A stretch of 15,774 nt of DNA from an uncultured Aquabacterium sp. (GTDB lineage: Bacteria > Pseudomonadota > Gammaproteobacteria > Burkholderiales > Burkholderiaceae_C). Location of the stretch: NCBI GenBank assembly GCA_937923225.1, contig CALAKR010000351.1, positions 1 through 15,774 on the forward strand, written 5' to 3'. The notes under the pieces were generated by a model. The model saw only the letters and a program-made list of their open reading frames with translations, did no database searches and was not told where the DNA came from. Position numbers and translations under genes: made by a program. The stretch's first letter is position 1; the number at the start of each line of letters is the position of its first letter. Shown here piece by piece: positions 4,383 through 12,089 of this stretch.

Positions 4383-7115
4383 TCAGGACGACAACGGCTT
4401 CAGGCCGGAGAGCGGGTCATAGACCCAGTCGCGACGGATCTGGCGATCTCCTTGTTTCATCAGGGCCGCCCCCCGCCAGCCGAAGTCGCTGGCCTGCAAA
4501 GCCAGCAGGATGGACCACTTTCCTTGATCCGGCAGGCTGGACTGGGCCTGTCGCCAGGCCGCCAGTGCCGCTTCGTCTTCAGGTTCTGCGGCTTCGGCGA
4601 TCAGCCGCTGAGGCACGCGCACTGTGCTGTAGGCCCAGGCATGCTCAGGCCGTGATGCAGCCCACGGCCGCAGATGCCCACCCTCCCAGCACGCCAGCAC
4701 GACATCCACACTGGGCTCGCCCAGGCGCGAGGGGGTACGGGCATCGTCCCACCAGTCGGTGATGCCGCGCTGATAACCACTGGCAAGCTTGATCGTGTTG
4801 CTCTGCGATTCGGAGGCCTCGCTCATGGCTTTGCCTTCGACCTGCACCGCGTTCTGCATCAATGAGGCAGGCAGTTCCGCGTCCTGGCCGAACACGCCCT
4901 CAATGAGACGCCTGGCGTCTTCGGGCATGCGTAACTGGCCTTCTTGCAACAAGCGCGCCGTCAACCACAGTTGCCCGTGGTGTGGGTAGACCTTTGCCGA
5001 TTTCGGAAAGGCATCCTTGACCCAGGTGGCGGATGGCGATTCCTGCCAGCGTGGCCCGTGCACCCACAGGCACGCACGCGCACGTCCATCGGGCTGAGAC
5101 GGATCTGCCAAGCGCTCTCCAGCCCCACTCCGACGATGCCGCTGCAGCCGGCCGGCACGCTGGATCAGGCGATCAATGGGCGCCAGATCGCTCACGACCA
5201 GATCCCAGTCGGCATCGAGAGATTGCTCTGCAACCTGGGTGGCGATCACCAATCGCCCCTGTCGAAGCGAGGGCGTACTCTGCGGCCCGAAGTGCTGCAG
5301 GATGCGCCCCTCCATGTCGAGCCGGTCACCCAGGCTGAAACGGGCATGAAACAACATCAGCCTGTCTGGCGTCAACTCGGCGGCGAACCGGGCATGGGCA
5401 TCCAGCGCTTCGGCCACCGTGTTGCGCATCCAGCACACGCAGCGCCCCTCGGCCAGCGCGGCACGGATACCCTCTACCACCTCATCAATGTCGGCCAGAT
5501 AGCGCACATCCACCGTGCGCCGCACATCGGCGCGTGTGGGCATGGCCAGCAAGTCGATTCGGCCAGGCTCAGCGAACGACCAACTCGTCACAAGGGGGTA
5601 GCGCGTCTCGGACGAAGCCGGCACAAGCTGGCCGCCCCCCTCCGCGAAAGCATCCAGCAACGCCTGCTTCATGCGCTGCGGCAAGGTGGCAGACAGCAAG
5701 ATGGCACTGCCGCCCACCGACGCATGGGCACGCAGCACCTGTTCAAGTACGCCTTGCATGTAGGCATCGCAAGCATGCACTTCATCCACGATGACCACCT
5801 TGCGAAACAGCCCCAGCAGGCGCAACGACTGGTGCTTGCCTTGCAGTACAGCCATCAGCGCCTGGTCGATGGTGCCAGCGCCGGCGGGCGCCAGCAGGGC
5901 ACGCTTGTTGTGGTCAGCCAGCCAGGCGGTGCAGCGCGCTGTCGCGGTGTCATCAAGTTGATGCCCATCGCGCTCGGTCTGCCCTGGCTGCAGCACCGAT
6001 TCGGCGAACGCTGCCACCAAATCCCTCTGGCCATTGGCCAAGGACAGGCTGGCCATGCCATCGAACAGGCATGCATAGAAAGTGCTCAGGCGACCATACA
6101 TGGCGTTGGCCGTGGCCATGGTGGGCAGGCCCATGTAGAAGCCCTCGGCCAGCCCCTCGCTCATCAGCCGGTGAGTGAGCATCATGGCGGCTTCGGTCTT
6201 GCCAGAACCCGTGACGTCTTCCAGCAAATGGATCTGCGCCCCGTTCGGCAGCGCTACCTGACTGGCCCACGCCTGCAGCGGCGAGGGATGCTGGATATGC
6301 GGGAACAACTGCTCAAAGGCCATGGCTGGCCGGGCAGGCACGGGCAGCACGCCCACGTCACTCAGTGCCCGACTTGCAGCTTGTCGAGCGGTTTGCCAGT
6401 AAGCGGTCAGATCCTGCGCTTGGCTGCGATAGGGAAAATGCGACTGGTTGGACCCGATCCAGTCTGCCAGCACGGCCACGCCAGCCAGCCACCAGGACAG
6501 TTGGCGACTGACGTTCAGGAATCGACGCGGGTCAGCAAAGCAGGGGTGTTCAAAGTCGATGTCAGACAGGAACATGCCGCGCATGGCTTGCACGAATTCG
6601 AATGCGGCACGCTGATCGAATGGGTATTGAAAGTGGGGATCCAGCGCCTTGGCAAACTCTCTAGGGGGTTGTCCGTGGTGCCCCGTCATGGCCCTTGCCC
6701 AGAAGCAAAGCCCTTCAAGGAGATCATCGGTGGCTGGCCCGAACCAGGCTTCTGCAGCAGCATCCTCTTGCAATGCAAGCCACAGCAGCATGCCCAGGGT
6801 GTCATGCCGCTCACTGTATTGATGACGACAGATCCGCTGCTGCAACCTCTGCAGGATGTCTTCACGCTGGCCTTGAAAGGTGGTCGCAAACTTACCCAGG
6901 TCATGCAAAGCCAGCCAGAACCCTATCCATGGCAGCAATTGCGCCTCAGGCAAGCCCAGTCGATGCTGGAGTAGCGCACGAATTTGGGGGCTGCGCTCGA
7001 TGTAAACAGTGCCCGCAGCAGCAACATCCAGGCTATGAAAGGGCAACAGATGCCAGGCAGAGGAGCTTCCGTCTACCGGTTTCGCTTTCCCCCAATAGTC
7101 GAACATCCCGGTCAT
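4383..7115 (-). CDS. cas3: Type I-E Cas3 nuclease-helicase
   Basis: 910 aa, a full HD-helicase fusion (E. coli 888). Recruited by Cascade, it nicks and unwinds target DNA. The HD nuclease part (about 1-225) has HSLD (27-30), HDLGKF (71-76), H104, GHHG (145-148) and ADWIGS (217-222). The helicase has Walker A TGSGKTEA (302-309), DEVH (444-447), SATLP (475-479), ATQVAEQSLDAD (625-636) and QRAGRLQRH (652-660), followed by an accessory C-terminal domain. All catalytic motifs are intact. The ATG at 7115 follows a GGGGCGG stretch; an ATG three codons later is possible. It is split from cse1 by mqsRA and sits 18 bp after the thioredoxin-like gene, so it may be co-transcribed with that gene. No own promoter is obvious in the short gap. 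Confidence 0.96.
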   Translation of the reverse strand: MTGMFDYWGKAKPVDGSSSAWHLLPFHSLDVAAAGTVYIERSPQIRALLQHRLGLPEAQLLPWIGFWLALHDLGKFATTFQGQREDILQRLQQRICRHQYSERHDTLGMLLWLALQEDAAAEAWFGPATDDLLEGLCFWARAMTGHHGQPPREFAKALDPHFQYPFDQRAAFEFVQAMRGMFLSDIDFEHPCFADPRRFLNVSRQLSWWLAGVAVLADWIGSNQSHFPYRSQAQDLTAYWQTARQAASRALSDVGVLPVPARPAMAFEQLFPHIQHPSPLQAWASQVALPNGAQIHLLEDVTGSGKTEAAMMLTHRLMSEGLAEGFYMGLPTMATANAMYGRLSTFYACLFDGMASLSLANGQRDLVAAFAESVLQPGQTERDGHQLDDTATARCTAWLADHNKRALLAPAGAGTIDQALMAVLQGKHQSLRLLGLFRKVVIVDEVHACDAYMQGVLEQVLRAHASVGGSAILLSATLPQRMKQALLDAFAEGGGQLVPASSETRYPLVTSWSFAEPGRIDLLAMPTRADVRRTVDVRYLADIDEVVEGIRAALAEGRCVCWMRNTVAEALDAHARFAAELTPDRLMLFHARFSLGDRLDMEGRILQHFGPQSTPSLRQGRLVIATQVAEQSLDADWDLVVSDLAPIDRLIQRAGRLQRHRRSGAGERLADPSQPDGRARACLWVHGPRWQESPSATWVKDAFPKSAKVYPHHGQLWLTARLLQEGQLRMPEDARRLIEGVFGQDAELPASLMQNAVQVEGKAMSEASESQSNTIKLASGYQRGITDWWDDARTPSRLGEPSVDVVLACWEGGHLRPWAASRPEHAWAYSTVRVPQRLIAEAAEPEDEAALAAWRQAQSSLPDQGKWSILLALQASDFGWRGAALMKQGDRQIRRDWVYDPLSGLKPLSS

Positions 7116-7133
7116 TGCCGCCCCAGATATTTG

Positions 7134-7463
7134 TCAATCAGCCTCCAAGCGTAACAGCGCGTCCTCGATGGTCTTCATATCCGTCGGCCTGACCAGCCGC
7201 TCCACCTCCTGCCCATCACGCAGCAGGATCAGGGTGGGCCACAGCTTCACCTTGAACGAGCGGCCCAGCGGGCGGCCGGGGCCGTCCTCGATCTTGAGGT
7301 GCGGGATGCCGGGGTGGCGATCGAACGCGTCGGCAATTTTGGGCTGCGCTGCAGCACAGATGCCGCACCAACCTGTGCCGAACTCGAGCACCAGCGTGCC
7401 GCGTGTGGCATCGACCTCGTCGCGCGAGGGCGCATCGGCGGTGTAGTCCTTGCGCTGTGTCAT
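7134..7463 (-). CDS. Thioredoxin-family protein
   Basis: 109 aa thioredoxin fold: strand TLVLEFGTG, active site W-C-G-I-C (C33, C36), then FKVKLWPTLILLRDGQEV with the cis-proline (P76) and the usual C-terminal helix. The redox pair is WCGIC rather than the classical WCGPC, which suggests a different redox potential. There is no signal peptide, so it is cytosolic, perhaps a general disulfide reductase. The ATG at 7463 is chosen over a much longer in-frame extension because AGGAGA lies about 8 nt upstream and the upstream part has no family resemblance. It precedes cas3 on the same strand by 18 bp. A functional link to CRISPR is not shown; it may just border the cas locus. Confidence 0.88.
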   Translation of the reverse strand: MTQRKDYTADAPSRDEVDATRGTLVLEFGTGWCGICAAAQPKIADAFDRHPGIPHLKIEDGPGRPLGRSFKVKLWPTLILLRDGQEVERLVRPTDMKTIEDALLRLEAD

Positions 7464-7483
7464 GGCTTGTCTCCTGCATCGTT

Positions 7484-7497
7484 GAAACACGTGTTCA
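7484..7497. promoter_or_regulatory. Near-palindrome around ACACGTGT in the divergent gap 7464-7630
   Basis: GAAACACGTGTTC, an 8-bp perfect palindrome with longer imperfect arms, lies 24 bp upstream of the thioredoxin-like gene. The gene facing the other way starts at 7631. It could be an operator for a dimeric regulator, but none is identified. The rest of this 167-bp gap holds a bulged inverted repeat near 7543-7562 (CATGGCCCG / CGGGCATG) and no convincing sigma-70 promoter. Confidence 0.25.
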
Positions 7498-7630
7498 GGA
7501 TAGCGCCGCGCCGCATCGCGATGCCCGAAGGGATTTACCCGCGCATGGCCCGATGCGGGCATGTCGGTTGCCACCTTGGTGCACGCCTCCGGCACCTTGC
7601 CGGTGACAGCACCCATCAAAGGAGACCATC

Positions 7631-8155
7631 ATGGCCCTGCGCACACCTCATACAAGCCCCACAAAGCCCTCCGACCCCCATGTGCACTCGCACGACCCGG
7701 CCACAGGCGCGCCTGATTTCCACCCCGTCGGCACGGGGCTGGGCGCCGCCACCGGCGGCGTGATGGCTGGGGCGGCGGCGGGTGCCATTGCCGGCCCGGT
7801 CGGCGCGGCCATCGGTGCGGCGGCGGGCGCCTTTGCAGGTGCGGCGGCCGGCAAGGCCATCGCCCACCGCATCGATTCGGACCTGGAAGACGCTTACTGG
7901 CGCGACAACTACGCCTCGCAGCCCTACGTGAGCGCAGGCAGCACCTACGATGACTACGGCCCTGCCTACCGCTATGGCGTGAGCACCTACGACGCCTTCC
8001 GCGGCCGCCCCTTCGATGAGGCCGAAGAAGAACTCTCACGCGACTGGGGCCATTTCAGGGGCCGCTCCCAATTGGAATGGGAGCATGCCCGACATGCCAC
8101 CCGCGCCTCGTGGGATCGGCTGAACAAGCAGTTCCCGCCTGACCCGACCGTCTGA
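7631..8155 (+). CDS. Glycine-zipper-containing hypothetical protein
   Basis: 174 aa, function unknown. After a polar His/Pro/Thr-rich start, residues about 33-75 form an uninterrupted Gly/Ala stretch with GxxxG spacing (VGTGLGAATGGVMAGAAAG, then AIAGPVGAAIGAAAG). This is typical of glycine-zipper segments that pack into or along membranes. The C-terminal 95 residues are charged and aromatic (DAYWRDNY, DDYGPAYRYG, AEEELSRDWGHFRGRSQLEW). No signal peptide is seen. AAAGGAG lies about 8 nt before the ATG, an excellent ribosome site. Similar proteins are common as stress-related hypotheticals in proteobacteria, which I recall only in general terms. It converges on the SIR2 gene with a 12-bp gap. 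Confidence 0.8.
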   Translation: MALRTPHTSPTKPSDPHVHSHDPATGAPDFHPVGTGLGAATGGVMAGAAAGAIAGPVGAAIGAAAGAFAGAAAGKAIAHRIDSDLEDAYWRDNYASQPYVSAGSTYDDYGPAYRYGVSTYDAFRGRPFDEAEEELSRDWGHFRGRSQLEWEHARHATRASWDRLNKQFPPDPTV

Positions 8156-8167
8156 CCTGCGCGAAGG

Positions 8168-9007
8168 CTAGTGGGCAGACACCAGGGCTTCAAGCGCCTG
8201 GCCGCAATCCGCGTCCAGCTTGAACGCCAGCAAGGCGTCTGCCCGCGTCACACCCTGGTTGATGGCGATCACCGGTTTGCCCAAGCGGTGCGCCTGCTCG
8301 GCAAAGCGGTAGCCCGAGTACACCATCAGCGAGGAGCCGACCACCAGCAGGCCGGCGGCGCCTTCCACACAGGCCATGGCCTGTGCCACACGCTCGCGCG
8401 GCACATTGTCGCCATAGAACACCACGTCGGGCTTGAGCAGGCCAGCGCCGCACGCGGGGCAACCCGGCACCTTGAAATCGCCGTAGACATCTTCTTCAAG
8501 GTGCGCATCGCCATCGGGTGCGGTGCGAGCAGTGTCCATGCACGACGGATCAAAGCCGGGGTTCAGCGCCTCCAGCCAGGTTTGCACCTGCGTGCGCTCA
8601 TGGCGCTGGCCACAGGCCATGCACACCACCTGCCGCAAGGCCCCGTGCAGTTCGATCACGGCATGGCTGCCCGCCGCCAGGTGCAGGCCGTCGACGTTCT
8701 GCGTGATCACCGTGTGCACATGGCCCTGGCGCTCCAGTTCGGCCAGCGCGTGGTGCCCGGCATTGGGCTGAGCCTGCCCGAAGCGCTGCCAGCCCACGAA
8801 GCTGCGCGCCCAGTAGCGGCGGCGCACGGCTTCATCGCGCGTGAAGGCCTGGTGCTGCACCGGTGCGGGGTGGGCCCAGCGACCCTCGGCATCGCGGTAG
8901 GCCGGGATGCCGCTGCCCGTGCTCAACCCCGCGCCCGTCAGCACCACGAAGGGGCCGGCGGCCAGGGCCGTGCGCAGCAGGGGCAGTTCAGCGTGCCAGT
9001 TGCTCAC
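8168..9007 (-). CDS. SIR2-family NAD-dependent protein deacylase
   Basis: 279 aa sirtuin that removes acyl groups from lysine using NAD+. Motifs in order: [15 protein letters not shown] (25-39, NAD binding), TQNVDGLH (102-109), ELHG with catalytic H121, zinc cysteines C129/C132 and C183/C186, and [13 protein letters not shown] (222-234). The [12 protein letters not shown] form and the length suggest the SIRT4-like class II group rather than E. coli CobB. It starts at GTG 9007 inside the 3' end of rpe, overlapping it by 20 bp. No Shine-Dalgarno is visible, so translation probably depends on ribosomes finishing rpe. Motifs are complete, so activity is expected; the substrate is unknown. Confidence 0.93.
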   Translation of the reverse strand: MSNWHAELPLLRTALAAGPFVVLTGAGLSTGSGIPAYRDAEGRWAHPAPVQHQAFTRDEAVRRRYWARSFVGWQRFGQAQPNAGHHALAELERQGHVHTVITQNVDGLHLAAGSHAVIELHGALRQVVCMACGQRHERTQVQTWLEALNPGFDPSCMDTARTAPDGDAHLEEDVYGDFKVPGCPACGAGLLKPDVVFYGDNVPRERVAQAMACVEGAAGLLVVGSSLMVYSGYRFAEQAHRLGKPVIAINQGVTRADALLAFKLDADCGQALEALVSAH

Positions 9008-9680
9008 GCATCGCGTCGATCACGGCCTTGTAGCTGGGCTGGCCGAAGATGGCGCTGCCCGCCACGAAGGTGTCGGCACCGGCATCGGCCACGCGGCGGA
9101 TGTTGTCCACCTTGATGCCGCCATCGATCTCCAGGCGGATGTCGCGGCCTGTTTCCCGATGGTGTGCGTCGATGATCTTGCGCACCTTCTCGCATTTGCG
9201 CAGCGTGCTGTCGATGAAGCTCTGGCCGCCGAAGCCGGGGTTCACGCTCATCAGGAGGACCACGTCCACCTTGTCGATCACCCACTCCAGCACGTCCACC
9301 GGGGTGGCCGGGTTGAAGACCAGGCCGGCCTGGATGCCCTCGGCCTTGATCAGCTGCAGGGTGCGGTCCACGTGGGTGGAGGCATCGGGGTGGAAGGTGA
9401 CGATGTCGGCGCCCGACTTGGCAAACGCGGTGGCCAGCGCATCGACGGGCTGCACCATCAGGTGCACGTCGATGGGCACCTTGGTGCCGTCAGCCTTGAC
9501 CGAGTGCTTGCGCAGCGCCTGGCACACCATGGGCCCGAACGTGAGGTTGGGCACGTAGTGGTTGTCCATCACGTCGAAGTGGATCCAGTCGGCACCGGCG
9601 TCGATGACGTTGCGCACTTCCTCGCCCAGGCGGGCGAAATCGGCGGACAGGATGCTGGGGGCGATGCGGTAGGTGGCCAT
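8988..9680 (-). CDS. rpe: Ribulose-phosphate 3-epimerase
   Basis: 230 aa, the standard length. It interconverts ribulose-5-phosphate and xylulose-5-phosphate in the pentose phosphate and Calvin pathways, in the cytosol. The TIM-barrel motifs are all there: [14 protein letters not shown] (7-19), [12 protein letters not shown] (34-45, metal ligands H34 and D36), DVHLMV (71-76, H73), VFNPATP (121-127), [11 protein letters not shown] (144-155) and LEIDGG (183-188, catalytic D186). The ATG at 9680 fits the family start; the frame stays open upstream past 10,000, but that part is antisense to phoD and shows no homology. Only a weak GAGAG precedes the start. It forms a pair with the SIR2 gene, which overlaps its end. 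Confidence 0.97.
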   Translation of the reverse strand: MATYRIAPSILSADFARLGEEVRNVIDAGADWIHFDVMDNHYVPNLTFGPMVCQALRKHSVKADGTKVPIDVHLMVQPVDALATAFAKSGADIVTFHPDASTHVDRTLQLIKAEGIQAGLVFNPATPVDVLEWVIDKVDVVLLMSVNPGFGGQSFIDSTLRKCEKVRKIIDAHHRETGRDIRLEIDGGIKVDNIRRVADAGADTFVAGSAIFGQPSYKAVIDAMREQLAR

Positions 9681-9727
9681 GGCGGGGCTCTCGGGCTCTG
9701 GTTGGGGCTCGGTGGGGCGGGGTGCCC

Positions 9728-9733
9728 ATTGTA
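9728..9733 (-). promoter_or_regulatory. Candidate -10 element for rpe
   Basis: TACAAT on the minus strand matches TATAAT in five of six bases and lies 47 bp upstream of the rpe ATG, in the 131-bp gap after phoD. No convincing -35 is found at 16-18 bp, so the call rests on the -10 alone. No clear intrinsic terminator for phoD is seen in the same gap. Confidence 0.35.
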
Positions 9734-9811
9734 GAAAACTTGTCCGCCCTGCGTCCTGCACCGTCTGAACACCCGTGACGCAATGCCCAGGTCGGCCCTG
9801 CCCGGCCTTTG

Positions 9812-11578
9812 TCAGTAGCCCCAGGTCGTCTGTCCGATCAGCCAGGGAATGGACGTGTACTTGCGCTGCCGGGCGATGCAGGTGCGCGCCGGCAGCCCCT
9901 GGCTCACCCCCTTGTCGACCGCGTAGGACACCCATTCGGCGAAGGTGTCGGTCAGCTCCAGGGTGGAATAGCCCTGGCGCGTGCTGTCGAAGAACTGGAT
10001 GTGCTGGTTGTTCAGGCGCACGGCCGGGGTCGCCAGGCCCTGCAGCAGCAACTGGCGCTGCTGGGCGTTCAGCTTGGCACCGAGCATCTCCCCCAGGTTG
10101 GACGAGCTCACCGAGGGCGTCATGAACTCGGCGCCCACCAGATTGCCCAGGTCCAGCGGGTTGAGGTTGCCGTAGTTGTGCTTGACGTTGCTGGCGATGT
10201 GCGTGTGCAGATCGCCGGTGACGATCAGGAAGTCCTTCACACCAGCATCGCACACGGCCCCGGTGATGGCGCGGCGCTCGACCGCGAAGCCGTCCCAGGC
10301 ATCCACATTGAAGGGCGCCACCTGCGCGCCCAGGAAGGTCAGCGCCAGGCGACCGAAGAAGGTCTGGTTGCCCATCAGCTTCCACTGCGCGCGCGAGCCG
10401 GTCAGGCCATCGATCAGCCACTGGCGCTGGGTGGCGCCCAGCAGGGTCTGCTCGGGGCTGTTGACCCGGGTACAGCCCAGCGGCACGTAGCGCTGCAGCA
10501 CATCGCCGTCGCCGCAGGGGTGCGGGCTGCGGTAGCTGCGGTTCTCGATCATGAACAGGTCAAGGAAGCGGCCGAAGGTGAAGCGGCGGTAGACCTTGAG
10601 CGCCTCGTGCGGGTGGGTGGCCTGCGGGTTGTGGGTCACGCGGGCGGGCACGTACTCGGCCCAGGCGCGCTGCGAATCGAGCTTGAGCTGGCGCAGCAGC
10701 CGCGCATCGTTGCCGTACTGCGGGTCGGTGGTGTAGGGGTGATCGGGCGCGCCCAGGGTGTCGCGGGCATAGTCCCAGTAACAGTCGTTGGCCGTCTCGT
10801 GGTCGTCGGGCACGCAGATGAAGGTGTGACGCTCCATCGCGGCCTGCAATTGCAGGTCGGACCGGTAGGTGCGGTAGATGAAGCGGTAGTCGGCCAAGTC
10901 CAGCGCCACCAGGCCGCCGGAGGGCAGCACCAGGGTGCGGTCGGCATAGGGCAGGCTCTGGAAGCGCGGATCGCCTGCCGTTTCGTAGATGAAATCGCCC
11001 AGGTGCAGCACGAAGTCGATGGTGTCGTCCTGCGCCACGTGGGTCAGGGCGCCGTAGTAGCCGTTGGTGTAGTCCTGGCAGGTCAGCAGGCCCAGTTTCA
11101 GGCGCTTGAGGTTGTTGCTGGCCGGCAGGGTGCGGCAACGGCCCGTGCGGCTCACGGTGGCGTCGTAGATGAAGCGGTAGAAGAAGGGTCCACCGCCCTG
11201 CGTGGTGGGCAACTGGCCGTCCAGGTCGATCTTGACGGTGTGGTCACGCTCGGGGGTGATCTCCTGGGCGTCGATGCGGGCCTGCAGCAGCAGGGTCTGG
11301 AAGCGCTCGTCCAGCGCCACCTGCAGGTACAGGGGTTCGCCCGGCCGCACGGCCGTGTCGGCGATGTGCGTCCACAGCACCACGCCGGCGGGGCTCGGGT
11401 CGGCCGAGGCCACGGACAGGTCGAACACGCGCGCCGAATCGGTGCGCAGCGCATTGGCATCGATGGGCCATTCGCCCGTGGACAGCCACTGCACCGCCCG
11501 CACCATGGGCGACCACCAGGTCAACGACAAACCCGCACCCGCGGCGCCCAGCGACGCCAGCCAACGACGACGGTCCAT
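9812..11578 (-). CDS. phoD: PhoD-like alkaline phosphatase / phosphodiesterase, Tat-exported
   Basis: 588 aa. PhoD enzymes release phosphate from mono- and diesters outside the cytoplasm using iron and calcium. The N-terminus [20 protein letters not shown] has a twin-arginine n-region and a hydrophobic core, with a likely cut after VRA (about 28), so Tat export is expected. A PhoD N-terminal beta domain (about 50-145) precedes the metallophosphatase core, which has [11 protein letters not shown] (165-175), LHLGDFIYE (191-199), VPDDHE (256-261), ENRSYRS (345-351), GNQTFFGR (403-410) and [12 protein letters not shown] (453-464). The ATG at 11578 is chosen over one 16 codons earlier because it gives a proper Tat signal and has GGGGAG about 8 nt upstream. 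A Pho-box-like site lies 55-72 bp upstream. It is probably monocistronic. Confidence 0.93.
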   Translation of the reverse strand: MDRRRWLASLGAAGAGLSLTWWSPMVRAVQWLSTGEWPIDANALRTDSARVFDLSVASADPSPAGVVLWTHIADTAVRPGEPLYLQVALDERFQTLLLQARIDAQEITPERDHTVKIDLDGQLPTTQGGGPFFYRFIYDATVSRTGRCRTLPASNNLKRLKLGLLTCQDYTNGYYGALTHVAQDDTIDFVLHLGDFIYETAGDPRFQSLPYADRTLVLPSGGLVALDLADYRFIYRTYRSDLQLQAAMERHTFICVPDDHETANDCYWDYARDTLGAPDHPYTTDPQYGNDARLLRQLKLDSQRAWAEYVPARVTHNPQATHPHEALKVYRRFTFGRFLDLFMIENRSYRSPHPCGDGDVLQRYVPLGCTRVNSPEQTLLGATQRQWLIDGLTGSRAQWKLMGNQTFFGRLALTFLGAQVAPFNVDAWDGFAVERRAITGAVCDAGVKDFLIVTGDLHTHIASNVKHNYGNLNPLDLGNLVGAEFMTPSVSSSNLGEMLGAKLNAQQRQLLLQGLATPAVRLNNQHIQFFDSTRQGYSTLELTDTFAEWVSYAVDKGVSQGLPARTCIARQRKYTSIPWLIGQTTWGY

Positions 11579-11632
11579 GATCAACGCTCCCCTTCGTGAC
11601 ATGTGTGACGGACGCCAGCGTGCCAAGCCTGG

Positions 11633-11650
11633 ATGACAGCCCTATGACCC
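11633..11650 (-). promoter_or_regulatory. Pho-box-like PhoB site upstream of phoD
   Basis: On the minus strand GGGTCAT-AGGG-CTGTCAT gives two 7-bp direct repeats separated by 4 bp, the layout of the PhoB Pho box (CTGTCAT-N4-CTGTCAT). The second half is a perfect match and the first matches five of seven. It lies in the 124-bp divergent phoD/apaG gap, 55-72 bp before the phoD ATG, a sensible place for an activator site. No clear -10 follows. A biological reason exists, since PhoD is a classic phosphate-starvation enzyme. Confidence 0.5.
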
Positions 11651-11669
11651 CGTGGGGTATTGTTCAGAT

Positions 11670-11694
11670 CCCGCCTGGCGGGCCTGCCTAGAAT
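11670..11694 (+). promoter_or_regulatory. Inverted repeat and -10-like box before apaG
   Basis: CCCGCC-T-GGCGGG (11670-11682), a perfect 6+1+6 palindrome, is followed by TAGAAT (11689-11694, five of six to TATAAT). The box is only 8 bp before the apaG ATG, so transcription from it would give an almost leaderless mRNA. No -35 is evident. Either this is an operator with a nearly leaderless promoter, or the similarity is chance. Confidence 0.25.
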
Positions 11695-11702
11695 CCCAAC
11701 CC

Positions 11703-12077
11703 ATGAGTCAAGCCCAATTCACCTGCTCCGTGGTCCCCAACTACCTGGAAGAGCACAGCGACCCGACCCGGCACGAGTACGCCTGGTCCTACACCGTCAC
11801 CATCGCCAACACGGGCGATGTGCCGGCGCAGCTCGTCGGCCGCCACTGGGTCATCACCGACGCCACCGGCCACATCGAGGAGGTGCGCGGCCTGGCCGTG
11901 ATCGGCCAGCAGCCCCTGCTGCAGCCCGGCGAGCAGTTCGAATACACCAGCTGGACACGCCTGAACACGCCCCAGGGCACCATGCAGGGCACCTACTTCT
12001 GCATGTCCGAGGATGCCCGCTGGTTCGACGCGCCCATTCCGGCCTTCGTGCTGTCCCGCGCGCAGTCGCTGCATTGA
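11703..12077 (+). CDS. apaG: ApaG protein
   Basis: 124 aa, the usual length of ApaG, an immunoglobulin-like beta-sandwich protein. It is often annotated as a Co2+/Mg2+ efflux protein from old E. coli genetics; its biochemical role is not settled. Signature parts: YTVTIANTGDVPAQLVGRHW (30-49), VRGLAVIGQQPLLQPGEQFEYTSW (61-84) and TPQGTMQGTYF (89-99). The ATG at 11703 gives MSQAQFTCSVVPNYLEEHSD, which fits the family start; a GTG 17 codons earlier adds an unrelated extension. No good Shine-Dalgarno is visible. It is followed 12 bp later by the Gcr-family gene on the same strand, probably one operon. Confidence 0.95.
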   Translation: MSQAQFTCSVVPNYLEEHSDPTRHEYAWSYTVTIANTGDVPAQLVGRHWVITDATGHIEEVRGLAVIGQQPLLQPGEQFEYTSWTRLNTPQGTMQGTYFCMSEDARWFDAPIPAFVLSRAQSLH

Positions 12078-12089
12078 GCGGGCCGCTGC

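Noticed and set aside
4944..6974. A 676-codon open frame on the plus strand.
   Set aside because: It is fully antisense to cas3, whose motifs are intact, and its protein is low-complexity in Q, H, G and A with no recognisable domain. Long antisense frames are common in GC-rich DNA.
9681..10421. In-frame extension of rpe to a 477-aa protein.
   Set aside because: The extra part is antisense to phoD and unlike any Rpe; the ATG at 9680 gives the normal 230-aa enzyme.
9809..11599. A 596-codon frame on the plus strand.
   Set aside because: It is a mirror of phoD, which has a Tat signal and all metal motifs; the mirror protein is repetitive in V, G, Q and H.
11613..11629. Sigma-54-like TGGCACG on the minus strand upstream of phoD.
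   Set aside because: The -24 half fits but the required GC of the -12 element at the fixed distance is absent.
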